A stretch of 64,000 bases of DNA from Zhenpiania hominis. Lineage in GTDB: Bacteria > Bacillota > Clostridia > Peptostreptococcales > Anaerovoracaceae. Under the pieces are notes generated by a model, which worked only from the letters and a program-made list of their open reading frames with translations, searched no databases and was not told where the DNA came from. Both the position numbers and the translations under genes were made by a program. This document shows, piece after piece, positions 35,739 through 44,841 of the stretch (position 1 is the stretch's first letter; each line of letters opens with the position of its first letter). The stretch covers positions 1 to 64,000 of the forward strand of contig NZ_JACRYT010000014.1 of assembly GCF_014333425.1 (NCBI RefSeq), written 5' to 3'.

Positions 35739-37115
35739 TTATTTTCCCAACCGTTCCACGCAGTTTTTAAAATGTTTGCCTCTCTGCTCAAAGCTGGTAT
35801 ACATATCCCAGCTGGCACAGGCAGGGGATAAAAGCACCGTATCTCCCGGCTCTGCCAGCCGGAACCCCTCTTTCACGCACTCTTCCATATCCTTTACAAT
35901 GACAGAGTTTCTGAACCCCAGCTTCTCCGCCGCTTCCTTAATCTTTGGAGCTGTCTTTCCAAGAAGCACCATGTGTTTTACCTTTCCATCAAAGGACCGA
36001 ATCAGTTCCTCATAGGAAGATCCCTTATCATAACCTCCCGCGATGAGAACAATTCCCCCTTTAATCGCTTCCACCGCTTTTATGGACGCATCCGGATTTG
36101 TTCCTTTTGAGTCATTGACAAACCGTACGCCGTCTACCTCTCCACAGTATTCGATTCGGTGCTCCACCCCCTGAAACTCTTTCAATCCTTCCCGAATCGC
36201 TTCTGGTTCAATACCCGCAAAATAGGCGGTCGCCGCTGCAGCCAGAGCGTTTTCCAGATTGTGGGTACCTGGAATCTGCAGCTCTTCCGCACGGCAAAGG
36301 GGAATCTTCTCTCCCTGCTCGTTTTTTATCACCAATATCCCGTCTTCAACAAAAGCGCCAAAGTCCAGAATTTCCCTGCGGCTGAAAGGCACCACTTTAG
36401 CCCGGCATCCCTCTGAAAGCGCAAAGCAGGTCTTGTCATCGTAATTAATGATAAGATGCTGGCTTTCATCCTGATTTTCAAAAATCTTTGCTTTTGCCTT
36501 TCCATAGTTTTCCATAGTTTTGTGCCGATCCATGTGATCCGGAGTCAGATTTAGAATCGCGGAAACCACCGGTTTAAAATAGCGGGTGGTTTCCAGCTGA
36601 AAGCTGCTGGTTTCCGTGATCATCCAGGAATCCTCCTCTGCTGAAAGAGCCTTGGAGATAACAGCCACGCCAATATTGCCCACTACATACGTCTTCTTTT
36701 TGGCTTTTTTAAAAATTTCCCCTACCAGGGTTGTCGTGGTCGTCTTCCCATTGGTCCCGGTAATCGCTACAAAATTGCCCCTGCTGATCCGGTAAGCGAT
36801 CTCCAGCTCTCCAATAATTTCCGCTCCCTTTTTCTGTGCCTCCTGGATAAAGTCCAGATCCGGTGATACCCCTGGGCTGAGAATCAATATATCAAATACA
36901 CTCATATCCTCCGGATTTTTTCCAAAATAGCACGTTACGCTGCGTCCCTCCAGGAAAGCCAGAAGCTGTGGATCGATTTCCTCCGCAGGCTTAGAATCCT
37001 GCACAGACACAACGGCTCCCAGCTTGAGCATAGCCTGCAGCGCGGCGATTCCCGACTTGCCAAGTCCGATCACTAATACGTTCTTATTTTTCATATTATC
37101 TAAATTCGTTCGCAT
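35739..37115 (-). CDS. murD: UDP-N-acetylmuramoyl-L-alanine:D-glutamate ligase
   Basis: 458 residues with all three Mur ligase domains. N-terminal Rossmann domain starting VLVIGLGKSG; ATPase Walker A GTNGKTTTT near residue 115; a DHMDRH metal segment near 190; and the C-terminal NDSKGTNPDASIKA motif near 325. Adds D-Glu to UDP-MurNAc-L-Ala. ATG 37115 is chosen from the AGAGGT 7 bases upstream. Confidence 0.95.
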   Translation of the reverse strand: MRTNLDNMKNKNVLVIGLGKSGIAALQAMLKLGAVVSVQDSKPAEEIDPQLLAFLEGRSVTCYFGKNPEDMSVFDILILSPGVSPDLDFIQEAQKKGAEIIGELEIAYRISRGNFVAITGTNGKTTTTTLVGEIFKKAKKKTYVVGNIGVAVISKALSAEEDSWMITETSSFQLETTRYFKPVVSAILNLTPDHMDRHKTMENYGKAKAKIFENQDESQHLIINYDDKTCFALSEGCRAKVVPFSRREILDFGAFVEDGILVIKNEQGEKIPLCRAEELQIPGTHNLENALAAAATAYFAGIEPEAIREGLKEFQGVEHRIEYCGEVDGVRFVNDSKGTNPDASIKAVEAIKGGIVLIAGGYDKGSSYEELIRSFDGKVKHMVLLGKTAPKIKEAAEKLGFRNSVIVKDMEECVKEGFRLAEPGDTVLLSPACASWDMYTSFEQRGKHFKNCVERLGK

Positions 37116-37125
37116 TTTTCTACCT

Positions 37126-38085
37126 CTACAAAATTCCGAGTCCAATGACGCAGCAAATCAGCGCCAGCCCCCAGAACAGTCCTACAACCTGTTTTTCTTT
37201 CAATCCGCTCAGCTCAAAATGATGATGGATTGGGGCCATTTTAAATACCCGCTTTCCAGTCAGCTTAAAGCTGACGACCTGAATGATCACAGACAATGCT
37301 TCCAGTACATAAACAAAACCCGCAATCGGAAGCAGCAGCTCAAAATGCATTACAATGGCCGCTGCCGCCAAGCCGCCGCCCAACGACAAAGAACCGGTGT
37401 CCCCCATAAAAACCTTTGCCGGGTTCTTATTATACACCAAAAATCCAAGGCACGCTCCCGCCATAGCAGAACAAAAAATCCCCCCGCCTTCTCCCGCTCC
37501 GTAGGTTACCGCCGCAACCGCGAAGAAGAGTGATACAAGAGCCGTCGTCCCTGAGGCCAGGCCGTCCAACCCATCTGTCAGATTAACCGCGTTCGTCATA
37601 GCCAGAAGGACGAACGCGATAAATGGAACATACCAGATTCCAAAGTCCACATTAATATTCGCAAACGGAATCCAAACAGATGTGCCGTCTCCGGAATAAT
37701 AGGCCATATACACGGCAAAGGCCACCGATATGATAATCTGCAAGCCGAATTTCTGATAAGCTCTAAGACCCAGGTTATTCTTTTTAACCACTTTCAGATA
37801 ATCGTCAAAAAAGCCAATTGCTCCAAACAAAAGAAAAACCAGAATCACGGCTGCAAGGTTCACAGAGTAATACCGGCCAATTGCGCAGGCTGCAATAACT
37901 GCGCCGATCATGGCGATTCCCCCCATGCTCGGCGTTCCTGCTTTTGCATAATGCGATTTCGGCCCTTCTTCCCGGATATTCTGTCCCGCCTGTTTCTTCC
38001 TGAGGATCGGAATTTCCACTGATGTAAGCAGGACGGAAGCCAAAAATGCCACTACTACAATGAATCCAATGGTAAAATAACTCAT
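37126..38085 (-). CDS. mraY: Phospho-N-acetylmuramoyl-pentapeptide transferase
   Basis: 319 residues, ten membrane segments. Makes lipid I from undecaprenyl phosphate and UDP-MurNAc-pentapeptide. Mg2+-binding Asp pair in GFFDDYLK near residue 90, NLTDGLDGLASG near 165, VFMGDTGSLSLGG near 215 and the HHH loop in PIHHHFELSG near 280 are all present. It lies 2-3 bases after murF and 10 before murD. Confidence 0.97.
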   Translation of the reverse strand: MSYFTIGFIVVVAFLASVLLTSVEIPILRKKQAGQNIREEGPKSHYAKAGTPSMGGIAMIGAVIAACAIGRYYSVNLAAVILVFLLFGAIGFFDDYLKVVKKNNLGLRAYQKFGLQIIISVAFAVYMAYYSGDGTSVWIPFANINVDFGIWYVPFIAFVLLAMTNAVNLTDGLDGLASGTTALVSLFFAVAAVTYGAGEGGGIFCSAMAGACLGFLVYNKNPAKVFMGDTGSLSLGGGLAAAAIVMHFELLLPIAGFVYVLEALSVIIQVVSFKLTGKRVFKMAPIHHHFELSGLKEKQVVGLFWGLALICCVIGLGIL

Positions 38086-38087
38086 AA

Positions 38088-39488
38088 CTACTCCTGTTGC
38101 TCCATAATCTTCTTAACAATTTTCTCCATTTCCATTCCCCTTGAACCCTTTACCAGAATCACGTCGCCCCTTTCGATAATGGAATCCATATGTTCCAGAA
38201 ATTCTTCTTTCCTCTCAAAGTAGAAGCTCTTCTCCAAGCCTTCCTTTTCGGCGCCCCGGGCAATTTGCTCCGCGTCCCGCCCGATAGCTACAAGAAGCTG
38301 TACTCCCTGCTGCGCGGCGTACCGCCCAATTAACTCATGCTGCGTGAGGCTGGTTTCACCTAATTCAAACATATCTCCCAAAACAGCGATATTGCGGATT
38401 CCCCTGGTTTTCATCAGCACATCGATCGCGGCGCGCATAGAGTCCGGACTGGCGTTATAAGTGTCGTCAATAATTTTAATGCCGTTTTTCCCTCTGACTG
38501 TCAGCCGTTTGTCCGTCAATTGCGCTTTTGCGAGCCCTCTGGCCGCCTCTTCCATGGTAATCCCAAGCTCTAATCCCGCGGCCACAGCCAACGCCGCGTT
38601 AAAGGCATTGTGTCTGCCTGGAATCGGAAGACGAAAGCGATGCATTTCTCCCAGATGTTCCAGACAAAATTGAATCCCATCCGCGCCGAAATCTTCAATA
38701 TGCGAGATAATAAAATCACTTTTGCCGTCTGTTCCCGCAAGGACCAGGCGATACGGTCCCTGTATCCTCTCCCGATTCAGGAATTCCTCATCCCGCGCCG
38801 CAATCAGAACATTCGTTTCATCAAAATATCCGGTCAATTCCATCTTCGCCTGAAAGATACCTTCCTGACTTCCCAGGTTTTCAATGTGTGCCAGGCCAAT
38901 GTTGGTAATGATTCCAATATCGGGTTTTACAATCCGCGCGAGCAAATCGATTTCTCCCTGCTTATCCATTCCCATTTCTAAAACGCCGACCTGGGTATCC
39001 TCTTCAAACGACAGAATTGTAAGAGGAACTCCAATATGATTATTTAGATTTCCGGTATTTTTCTGTGTCTTATATTTTTCCCTACAGACATACGCGGTCA
39101 GATCTCTCGTGGAGGTTTTTCCCGTGCTTCCGGTTACCGCAATTTTTTTTAGATTCAAAAGCCCCAGATAAAAAGCTGCCAGTTCCTGAAGGGCCCTGGT
39201 TGTATCCTCCACCAGGATTGCACTGACATTTCCCGCCTCGCCGCTTTGTTCCGCGGCCTGTTTCCACGCGTTTTCATCCGAGATTACGACACAGCGGCAT
39301 CCTGATTCCAAAACCTGCGGCAGGTACTGATGCGCGTCGTGAAGCTCTCCAATCAACGCAAAAAATACATCTCCAGCCTGTGCGATTCTGGAATCGGTAC
39401 AAATATTCTCCGCTGTATCAAACGCATTTCCATTCAGGAGCCTGCCGCCGGTTCCCTCTTTAATCTGATTCACCGTAAGTTTTTTCAT
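38088..39488 (-). CDS. murF: UDP-MurNAc-tripeptide:D-Ala-D-Ala ligase
   Basis: 466 residues with all three Mur ligase domains: N-terminal MurF domain (about 1-100), ATPase with Walker A GSTGKTSTRD near residue 112 and NIGLAHIENLGS near 210, and C-terminal DDTYNASPDSMRAA near 325. Adds D-Ala-D-Ala to complete the pentapeptide precursor. It overlaps murE by 29 bases. Confidence 0.95.
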   Translation of the reverse strand: MKKLTVNQIKEGTGGRLLNGNAFDTAENICTDSRIAQAGDVFFALIGELHDAHQYLPQVLESGCRCVVISDENAWKQAAEQSGEAGNVSAILVEDTTRALQELAAFYLGLLNLKKIAVTGSTGKTSTRDLTAYVCREKYKTQKNTGNLNNHIGVPLTILSFEEDTQVGVLEMGMDKQGEIDLLARIVKPDIGIITNIGLAHIENLGSQEGIFQAKMELTGYFDETNVLIAARDEEFLNRERIQGPYRLVLAGTDGKSDFIISHIEDFGADGIQFCLEHLGEMHRFRLPIPGRHNAFNAALAVAAGLELGITMEEAARGLAKAQLTDKRLTVRGKNGIKIIDDTYNASPDSMRAAIDVLMKTRGIRNIAVLGDMFELGETSLTQHELIGRYAAQQGVQLLVAIGRDAEQIARGAEKEGLEKSFYFERKEEFLEHMDSIIERGDVILVKGSRGMEMEKIVKKIMEQQE

Positions 39489-40662
39489 ATTTTTTCTCCA
39501 ACAGTTCTCTTAACGTCTTTCTGTCATCAAATGGCAGTTTCTGATCTCCTGATAACTGATAAGTCTCATGTCCTTTTCCCGCTACTACTATTATATCCCA
39601 TTTATCCGCCAGAGAAACCGCCCTTTTTATTGCCTGGTAACGATCCAAAACAATACAGTAGGGACAGCCGGTTGGACGAAGACCTTCTTCAATTGCCTGC
39701 GCAATATTCTCCGGTGGTTCTCCTCTTGGGTTATCATTTGTTATAATACAGTAATCGCTATAAAATCCTGCGATTCTTCCCATCATCTCCCGCTTTCCCT
39801 TGTCGCGGAAACCGCCGCAGCCGAATACACACAGCATGCGCCCCCGCTTCAAATCCGAAAGAGTTGCCAGCAGTTTTTCCAGTCCATCCGGAGTATGGGC
39901 GTAGTCCACAACCCCCAGCGTATCTTCCTCACTTCCAATCTGCTGCATTCTGCCGGGTACATGAAGCTCGAGAAGGCCTGCGCGCAGATGGGAAAACTCA
40001 ATTCCGGCCTGCCTGGCCATAGAAGCTGCCAGCATTGCGTTATAGACAAAATGTTCTCCCGGAATGGAAACTTCTAGTTCCCCTAAAAGATTTCCACTCT
40101 CAAAAAACTGAAACCGGCTGCGCAAAAGGGACTTCTCAAGAATTTTTCCATAGTAATCGGCAGCTGTATCTTTAAGAGAATATCTCTTTATGGAAGAATT
40201 GTCAACCGTTTCCCGCAGTTCTGCGTAAAGTCTTTTCCCATATGGATCATCCCAGTTGATAACCGCTCCTTCCGTACACCGAAGGAACAGCTGCTTTTTT
40301 ACTTGGTAATAATTTTCCATAGTTTTATGATAATCCAGGTGATCCTGGCTCAGATTCGTAAAGCCTGCGTAATCAATCCGGATATCATCAATTCTGCCCT
40401 GGTCAATACCGTGAGAGGACACTTCCATGACACACTGCTCAACCCCTTCTTCTTTCATTTCCGCAAAAAGGTCGCGCAGCAGGTCTCTTCCCGGCGTCGT
40501 ATTAACAGGAATGTGCCGTTTCCCCCCTATCTGGTATTCAATTGTCCCAATCAACCCGCATGGGTTCCCTGCCTGTTCTAAAATTTCTTTCAGCATACAG
40601 GCGGTTGTCGTCTTGCCGTTGGTTCCTGTAATCCCAAAAACCCTTGTCATTATTTTCATCAC
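39460..40662 (-). CDS. murE: MurE-type ligase lacking the N-terminal UDP-MurNAc domain
   Basis: Only 400 residues, against about 480-500 for MurE. The ATPase Walker A GTNGKTTT lies at residues 13-20, where the family has it near 110, so the whole first (UDP-MurNAc-binding) domain is absent. The remaining parts are well kept: TTP loop, MEVSSHGIDQGR, FTNLSQDHLDYH, the carbamoyl-lysine region YQVKKQLF, and the meso-DAP-type DNPR motif followed by GEPP. The frame opens at GTG 40662 overlapping the stop of the upstream PBP, whose PASTA domain is intact, so there is no room for the missing 90-100 residues and no sign of a frameshift. Activity as a UMAG-tripeptide ligase is uncertain. Confidence 0.85.
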   Translation of the reverse strand: MMKIMTRVFGITGTNGKTTTACMLKEILEQAGNPCGLIGTIEYQIGGKRHIPVNTTPGRDLLRDLFAEMKEEGVEQCVMEVSSHGIDQGRIDDIRIDYAGFTNLSQDHLDYHKTMENYYQVKKQLFLRCTEGAVINWDDPYGKRLYAELRETVDNSSIKRYSLKDTAADYYGKILEKSLLRSRFQFFESGNLLGELEVSIPGEHFVYNAMLAASMARQAGIEFSHLRAGLLELHVPGRMQQIGSEEDTLGVVDYAHTPDGLEKLLATLSDLKRGRMLCVFGCGGFRDKGKREMMGRIAGFYSDYCIITNDNPRGEPPENIAQAIEEGLRPTGCPYCIVLDRYQAIKRAVSLADKWDIIVVAGKGHETYQLSGDQKLPFDDRKTLRELLEKKYEKTYGESD

Positions 40663-42659
40663 TTCCTATACAGATAAACGGTTCCACCCTTTTCAATCTT
40701 TTCTCCTGCTTTCGGGTACTGATCGTTGATGATGAAATTCTCATCCTGTGTACCACCGGAAGCTTCGTATTCCAAAGACAGTCCTCCGAGGATGCCGACA
40801 GCCTCTTCCAGGCCTTCGCCTCTCAGGTCAGGAACCGTAACCTGATCCTCGTTTAACGCTTCCTTTTCTTCTTTCGTTAACTGTGGCTGTAGATCCATAT
40901 ACCGCAGAGTATCTTCCAAAATCATTTTCGCGCCTGGAGCCGCAGTCTGGCTTCCATATTTCACGCCTTTTGGATTATCAACGATTACCAGGATCGCTAC
41001 CTGAGGATCATCCATCGGGGCCATCCCCAGGAAGGATGAATAGGTTTCCTCACTATAACCCCCGCCATTTTCCTTTGGTTTGTTGGCAGTTCCCGTCTTA
41101 CCTCCGACTTTATAGCCTTCCACTTTCGCTGTTCCTGCGCCGCCTTTATCTACCACGTATTCCATGATTTCGCACATCTCTTCGGCGGTCTTTTTAGAGA
41201 CTGTCTGTTTTACGATTTTGGTGCTGAACTCTTTTACCGTGTCTCCATTTTCATCTACCAGTGCTTTTACCAGACGGGGCTGCATCAGTTTCCCTTCGTT
41301 TCCAAGAGAAGATATCGCTGTAATCAGCTGAATCGGAGTTACAGCCACCCCCTGCCCGTATCCCATCGTTGCAAGGCCTACCGGGCCGGCCGTATCCTTA
41401 TCCTGAAGGATCGAATTTCCTTCTCCCGGAAAATCAATTCCTGTTTTTTCCGTAATGCCAAACGTTTCCAGATAGTTGTAGAATTTGTTGATCCCCAGTC
41501 TCTGCGCCAGCCTTACGAAAACCGGGTTGCAGGAATTTCCGACCGCTTCTTCCAGGGTCTGCGTTCCATGCGGATTGCCTCTTCTCCAACAGTGAAGGGT
41601 TGTTCCCGATACGTCAATGGCTCCTGTACAGGTAAAGTGTTCGTTGATGGTGGTCTCTCCTTCTTCCAGGGCCATCGCAGTCGTCAGCAGCTTGAATGTG
41701 GAGCCCGGCTCGTAAACGTCACTGATCAGGGAGTTTCTCCACATATTATTCCAGTATTCCGTTTTTTCGCTGTTTGACATGTTGTTTACTTTTTCCTGTT
41801 CGCTCTTCGACAGCGGAGTTTTCGCGTCGTTGGGATCAAATTCCGGCGTCTGGGCCAGAGCCAGAATATCACCGGTCTTCGGCTCCATCATAATGCACAT
41901 GACTCCATCCGCCTTCGTATTTTTCTGAACCGTTTTCAGGGATTTTTCCACATAATGCTGAATGGTTTCATCAATGGTCAGAACCAGTCCCAGGCCGTCT
42001 TCCGCCTGATAGTATTTTTCATCTCCATACGCGAGATCGTTTCCTGCTACGTCTGTATTTTTAATCCAGCGGCCGGAAATACCGGAAAGATACTGATTAT
42101 ACTGAAGCTCCAGGCCGGAAAGACCGGTGTTGTCATCTGTAACGCTACCCAGTGTATGAGACAAAAAAGCCCCCATAGGATAATACCGCTTCACATCCTC
42201 GGCGATCTCTATGCCCGGAAGTTCCGCATCTCTGATTTTATCGGCAGTTTCTTTGTTCAGGTATTTATCCACCTTTACCAGCGCCTGGTTTTGGGTAATC
42301 AGTTCTTTGATCTCATCTTCCTCTTTTCCCAGGATCTCAGCCAGCTTGCGGGCAGTTTTTTCAACGTTGGCTTCTTTTTTGGCCTCCGTTTTTCCTGTCC
42401 GGACATTGGCAGGTCTGGCCCATACCGAATAGCATGTGGCGCTGACTGCCAACTCATTACCGTTGGTATCATAAATAACGCCTCGCTTTGCCGCAATCGG
42501 CGTGTCTCTGGTCTGTTGTTCGGTGGCCATTGTTGAATATTCTTCCCCTTTGACAATCTGAATCCACCCCAGGCGGAAGCACAAAAGAATGCACATGCCA
42601 TATAAAATCGCTGCCGCCGCGATGATTCTCTTTTTACTTTTATTCAGTGGCTTTGTCAT
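40659..42659 (-). CDS. ftsI: Division/sporulation transpeptidase PBP (FtsI/SpoVD class) with one PASTA domain
   Basis: 666 residues, class B PBP. One N-terminal membrane anchor (about 11-31); a dimerisation/pedestal domain starting RGVIYDTNGNELA; a transpeptidase domain with active-site STFK near residue 320, SCN near 371 and KTGTA near 523; and a single PASTA domain (about 603-666) opening VTVPDLRGEGLEE. It cross-links septal peptidoglycan with FtsW. The internal ATG 42659 fits the anchor and has GGGGGAG upstream. A hairpin followed by a T-run lies between ftsL and this gene. Confidence 0.9.
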   Translation of the reverse strand: MTKPLNKSKKRIIAAAAILYGMCILLCFRLGWIQIVKGEEYSTMATEQQTRDTPIAAKRGVIYDTNGNELAVSATCYSVWARPANVRTGKTEAKKEANVEKTARKLAEILGKEEDEIKELITQNQALVKVDKYLNKETADKIRDAELPGIEIAEDVKRYYPMGAFLSHTLGSVTDDNTGLSGLELQYNQYLSGISGRWIKNTDVAGNDLAYGDEKYYQAEDGLGLVLTIDETIQHYVEKSLKTVQKNTKADGVMCIMMEPKTGDILALAQTPEFDPNDAKTPLSKSEQEKVNNMSNSEKTEYWNNMWRNSLISDVYEPGSTFKLLTTAMALEEGETTINEHFTCTGAIDVSGTTLHCWRRGNPHGTQTLEEAVGNSCNPVFVRLAQRLGINKFYNYLETFGITEKTGIDFPGEGNSILQDKDTAGPVGLATMGYGQGVAVTPIQLITAISSLGNEGKLMQPRLVKALVDENGDTVKEFSTKIVKQTVSKKTAEEMCEIMEYVVDKGGAGTAKVEGYKVGGKTGTANKPKENGGGYSEETYSSFLGMAPMDDPQVAILVIVDNPKGVKYGSQTAAPGAKMILEDTLRYMDLQPQLTKEEKEALNEDQVTVPDLRGEGLEEAVGILGGLSLEYEASGGTQDENFIINDQYPKAGEKIEKGGTVYLYRK

Positions 42660-42676
42660 ACGCTCCCCCATACTAC

Positions 42677-42728
42677 AAAAAAGTCCAGATATCTTTTCCG
42701 CATCCTGCTGCCTCATCAAAATATCTGG
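42677..42728 (-). terminator. Hairpin with T-run between ftsL and the PBP gene
   Basis: An 8-bp perfect stem (42685-42692 with 42721-42728) encloses a 28-base loop. On the - strand it is followed within two bases by TTTTTT. This looks like an intra-operon attenuator or a partial terminator. The right side also carries T residues for the + strand. Confidence 0.5.
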
Positions 42729-42777
42729 TATCTTTTTTTCTTATTTTAGTTTCTTCCTAAATTATACTTTTGCAGGG

Positions 42778-43212
42778 TCAATTATATGCCTGCTTCCTCA
42801 TGATGTCCGCAAACCCATCTTTCGGCAAGTCTTCCTCTGTCAGATATACAACCTGCTTAGACGACGGATATACCATTCCCTGTTTGTCCATGGCTTTTTC
42901 TTCGAGAGCTTCAATATTGCTCTCGCTGTAAACCGCTACATTCAGGTTTTCGATCTCCGCTTCCAGTTCATGGTTCTGCTGGATAATCTGATTTGTTTCG
43001 TATTTGATGGACGCAGCGAAGGCAGTCGTAATAATTAAACCAATACAAAGAATTCCTGCCACAACGGTAAGAAGCAGCAGACGCGTTTTGTCCTTTGCTG
43101 TAATGCCGCTTTTCTGGGGCTTTGGTTTTTTTCTAGGTGCCTTGGGCTTCATATCCAGCCCGTATTTTTGATAATTCTCCTGGTATTCATACCATTTTTC
43201 TGCTGCTATCAT
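42778..43212 (-). CDS. ftsL: Cell division protein FtsL
   Basis: 144 residues with low sequence conservation but typical shape: a basic cytosolic N-terminus (about 1-43), one membrane segment (about 45-68), then a leucine-zipper-like coiled coil (about 70-108) and a short tail. It bridges FtsQ to the transpeptidase. Position directly after rsmH supports the call. Confidence 0.8.
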   Translation of the reverse strand: MIAAEKWYEYQENYQKYGLDMKPKAPRKKPKPQKSGITAKDKTRLLLLTVVAGILCIGLIITTAFAASIKYETNQIIQQNHELEAEIENLNVAVYSESNIEALEEKAMDKQGMVYPSSKQVVYLTEEDLPKDGFADIMRKQAYN

Positions 43213-43215
43213 CTC

Positions 43216-44154
43216 TTACCTCTTTTTTTCAATTACCCTGAGTTTCGCGCTCCTCGCTCTGGGATTTTCTTCAATTTCCCCTTCTGTAGGGAGTATTGGT
43301 TTTCCTGTCACTTTCTTAACATCCGCTTTTTTCCCACAGACGCATACTGGAAATTCTTTCGGACATGTGCATGGATTCGCCCTTTTATTGAAAGCTTCCT
43401 TTACAATCCGATCCTCCAGCGAATGGAAGGTAATGATACAAAGCCTTCCTTTATCAGCAAGCACGTCGCAGAATTCTTCGACAGCCCGCTTCAGCTGGCC
43501 CAGCTCATCGTTAACTTCAATGCGGATCGCCTGGAACGTGCGTTTCGCCGGATGCGGCCCGCTGCGTCTGGCTGATGCGGGAATTGCCGCTTTTATGATT
43601 TCTACCAGCTCTCCGGTTGTTTCCAGAGGCTTGTCCTTTCTTTTTTGTACAATGAATTTACTGATTCTGGAGGCCCATCGTTCTTCCCCGTAATTCCGAA
43701 TGACCTCTGTCAGCTCCTGTTCGCTGTATGTATTAACAACTTGTGCTGCCGTAAAGGAATCATCCTGACTCATTCTCATGTCCAGCGGCGCGTCTTTCAT
43801 ATAGGAGAATCCTCTTGCCTCGTTATCCAACTGAAAGGAGGATACTCCCAGATCCAAAAGTGCGCCATTTATCTCGTAAACCCCTAATTGATCCAGCACC
43901 CTTCGGATATCCGCGTAATTGCTCTGGATAAAAAACTTTCTGCAAGGATAAGGCTTCAATCGTTCTTCCGCTGCAGAAAGAGCGTCTTTATCCCGATCGA
44001 TTCCGATCAGCGTCCCCTTTTCGCCGAGTCTTTCACAGATGCCGCGGGCATGTCCGCCTCCTCCCAGGGTGCCGTCTACATAGATCCCCTCTGGCTCAAT
44101 ATTCAAATTTTCCATGCACGCATCGTACAAAACAGAAGTATGTTTAAAAATCAT
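43216..44154 (-). CDS. rsmH: 16S rRNA (cytosine1402-N4)-methyltransferase
   Basis: 312 residues. SAM motif GTLGGGGH at residues 28-35, the acidic [10 protein letters not shown] near 52, [11 protein letters not shown] near 98, and the C-terminal [13 protein letters not shown] segment near 240. Methylates C1402 of 16S rRNA in the decoding site. It overlaps mraZ by 11 bases. Confidence 0.97.
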   Translation of the reverse strand: MIFKHTSVLYDACMENLNIEPEGIYVDGTLGGGGHARGICERLGEKGTLIGIDRDKDALSAAEERLKPYPCRKFFIQSNYADIRRVLDQLGVYEINGALLDLGVSSFQLDNEARGFSYMKDAPLDMRMSQDDSFTAAQVVNTYSEQELTEVIRNYGEERWASRISKFIVQKRKDKPLETTGELVEIIKAAIPASARRSGPHPAKRTFQAIRIEVNDELGQLKRAVEEFCDVLADKGRLCIITFHSLEDRIVKEAFNKRANPCTCPKEFPVCVCGKKADVKKVTGKPILPTEGEIEENPRARSAKLRVIEKKR

Positions 44155-44575
44155 AGTTCATCATGCTTTCCGCAAGCTGGCTCGGATCCAATTCCGCAGC
44201 ATTTTCATTGCTGTTCCACTCTTCTTTGCTCCACACTTCGATTTTTTCGTAGGCTCCTACGGTTACCAGTTCTTTTTCAATCCCCGCGTACTCCCGAAGT
44301 TCCTGTGGAAGAGTCATTCTCCCCTGTTTATCAATCTCACATTCCACCGCGCTGGCAAAGAAGTGTCTCGCAAGCTGCCTGGCCTTTGGATCAGCAGAAG
44401 GCAGTTTGCTGAGCTTTTCCATGAATCGTTCCCACTCGCTCATAGGGTGAATTTCCAGACATTTGTCAATGGCTTTACTGAGGATGCATTTATGTCCCAA
44501 CTCATCGCGGAACTTGGCAGGCACAATCATTCTGCATTTTGCATCTATGGAATTTTGGTACTTGCCTACCAGCAT
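44144..44575 (-). CDS. mraZ: Transcriptional regulator MraZ
   Basis: 143 residues made of two AbrB/SpoVT-like half domains, each with the DxxGR-like core ([17 protein letters not shown] and [16 protein letters not shown]). MraZ forms rings and represses its own dcw operon. It is the first gene of the cluster; GGGGGAGT precedes the ATG, and an array of TGG repeats lies over its promoter. Confidence 0.95.
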   Translation of the reverse strand: MLVGKYQNSIDAKCRMIVPAKFRDELGHKCILSKAIDKCLEIHPMSEWERFMEKLSKLPSADPKARQLARHFFASAVECEIDKQGRMTLPQELREYAGIEKELVTVGAYEKIEVWSKEEWNSNENAAELDPSQLAESMMNYDF

Positions 44576-44603
44576 ATGCCACTCCCCCTATGTTAGGATA
44601 GAA

Positions 44604-44668
44604 CCATTTTACTCCACATTCCTCCACTTTACAACCACTTCTCACCAATTCCCATCTTTTTTACCCCA
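44604..44668 (-). promoter_or_regulatory. MraZ-box array
   Basis: On the - strand TGG occurs at + positions 44604-06, 44614-16, 44624-26, 44635-37, 44645-47, 44652-54 and 44666-68. The steps are 10, 10, 11, 10, 7 and 14 bases. Several have the form AAGTGG or TGGG. Helically phased TGG(G) repeats upstream of mraZ are the known MraZ operator type. Confidence 0.65.
44606..44634 (-). promoter_or_regulatory. Promoter of the dcw cluster
   Basis: On the - strand TTGTAA and TAAAAT are spaced by 17 bases, about 30-60 bases before the mraZ ATG. It is covered by the TGG repeat array. Confidence 0.6.
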
Positions 44669-44841
44669 CTTTTTCTCATTTTTCTTTTCTATTTTTGGGC
44701 ACTCGAAAATCGGATACACCATATATGGGCCCTTTCACGTTCCCTTCACCCAAATATGGAAAATATCCGCAAATTGAACAACCTCGTCCACACAGACGCA
44801 AGTTGTCTCCTAAGTGAGTTTACATGTCAGATCAAAAATAA

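Noticed and set aside
30064-44575. Absence of ftsA, murC and murB from the dcw cluster
   Set aside because: This is usual for Firmicutes and Clostridia, so it was not treated as a finding.
44719-44728. Palindrome CCATATATGG upstream of mraZ
   Set aside because: A short AT-rich palindrome of this kind is likely by chance, and it lies outside the promoter and MraZ boxes.
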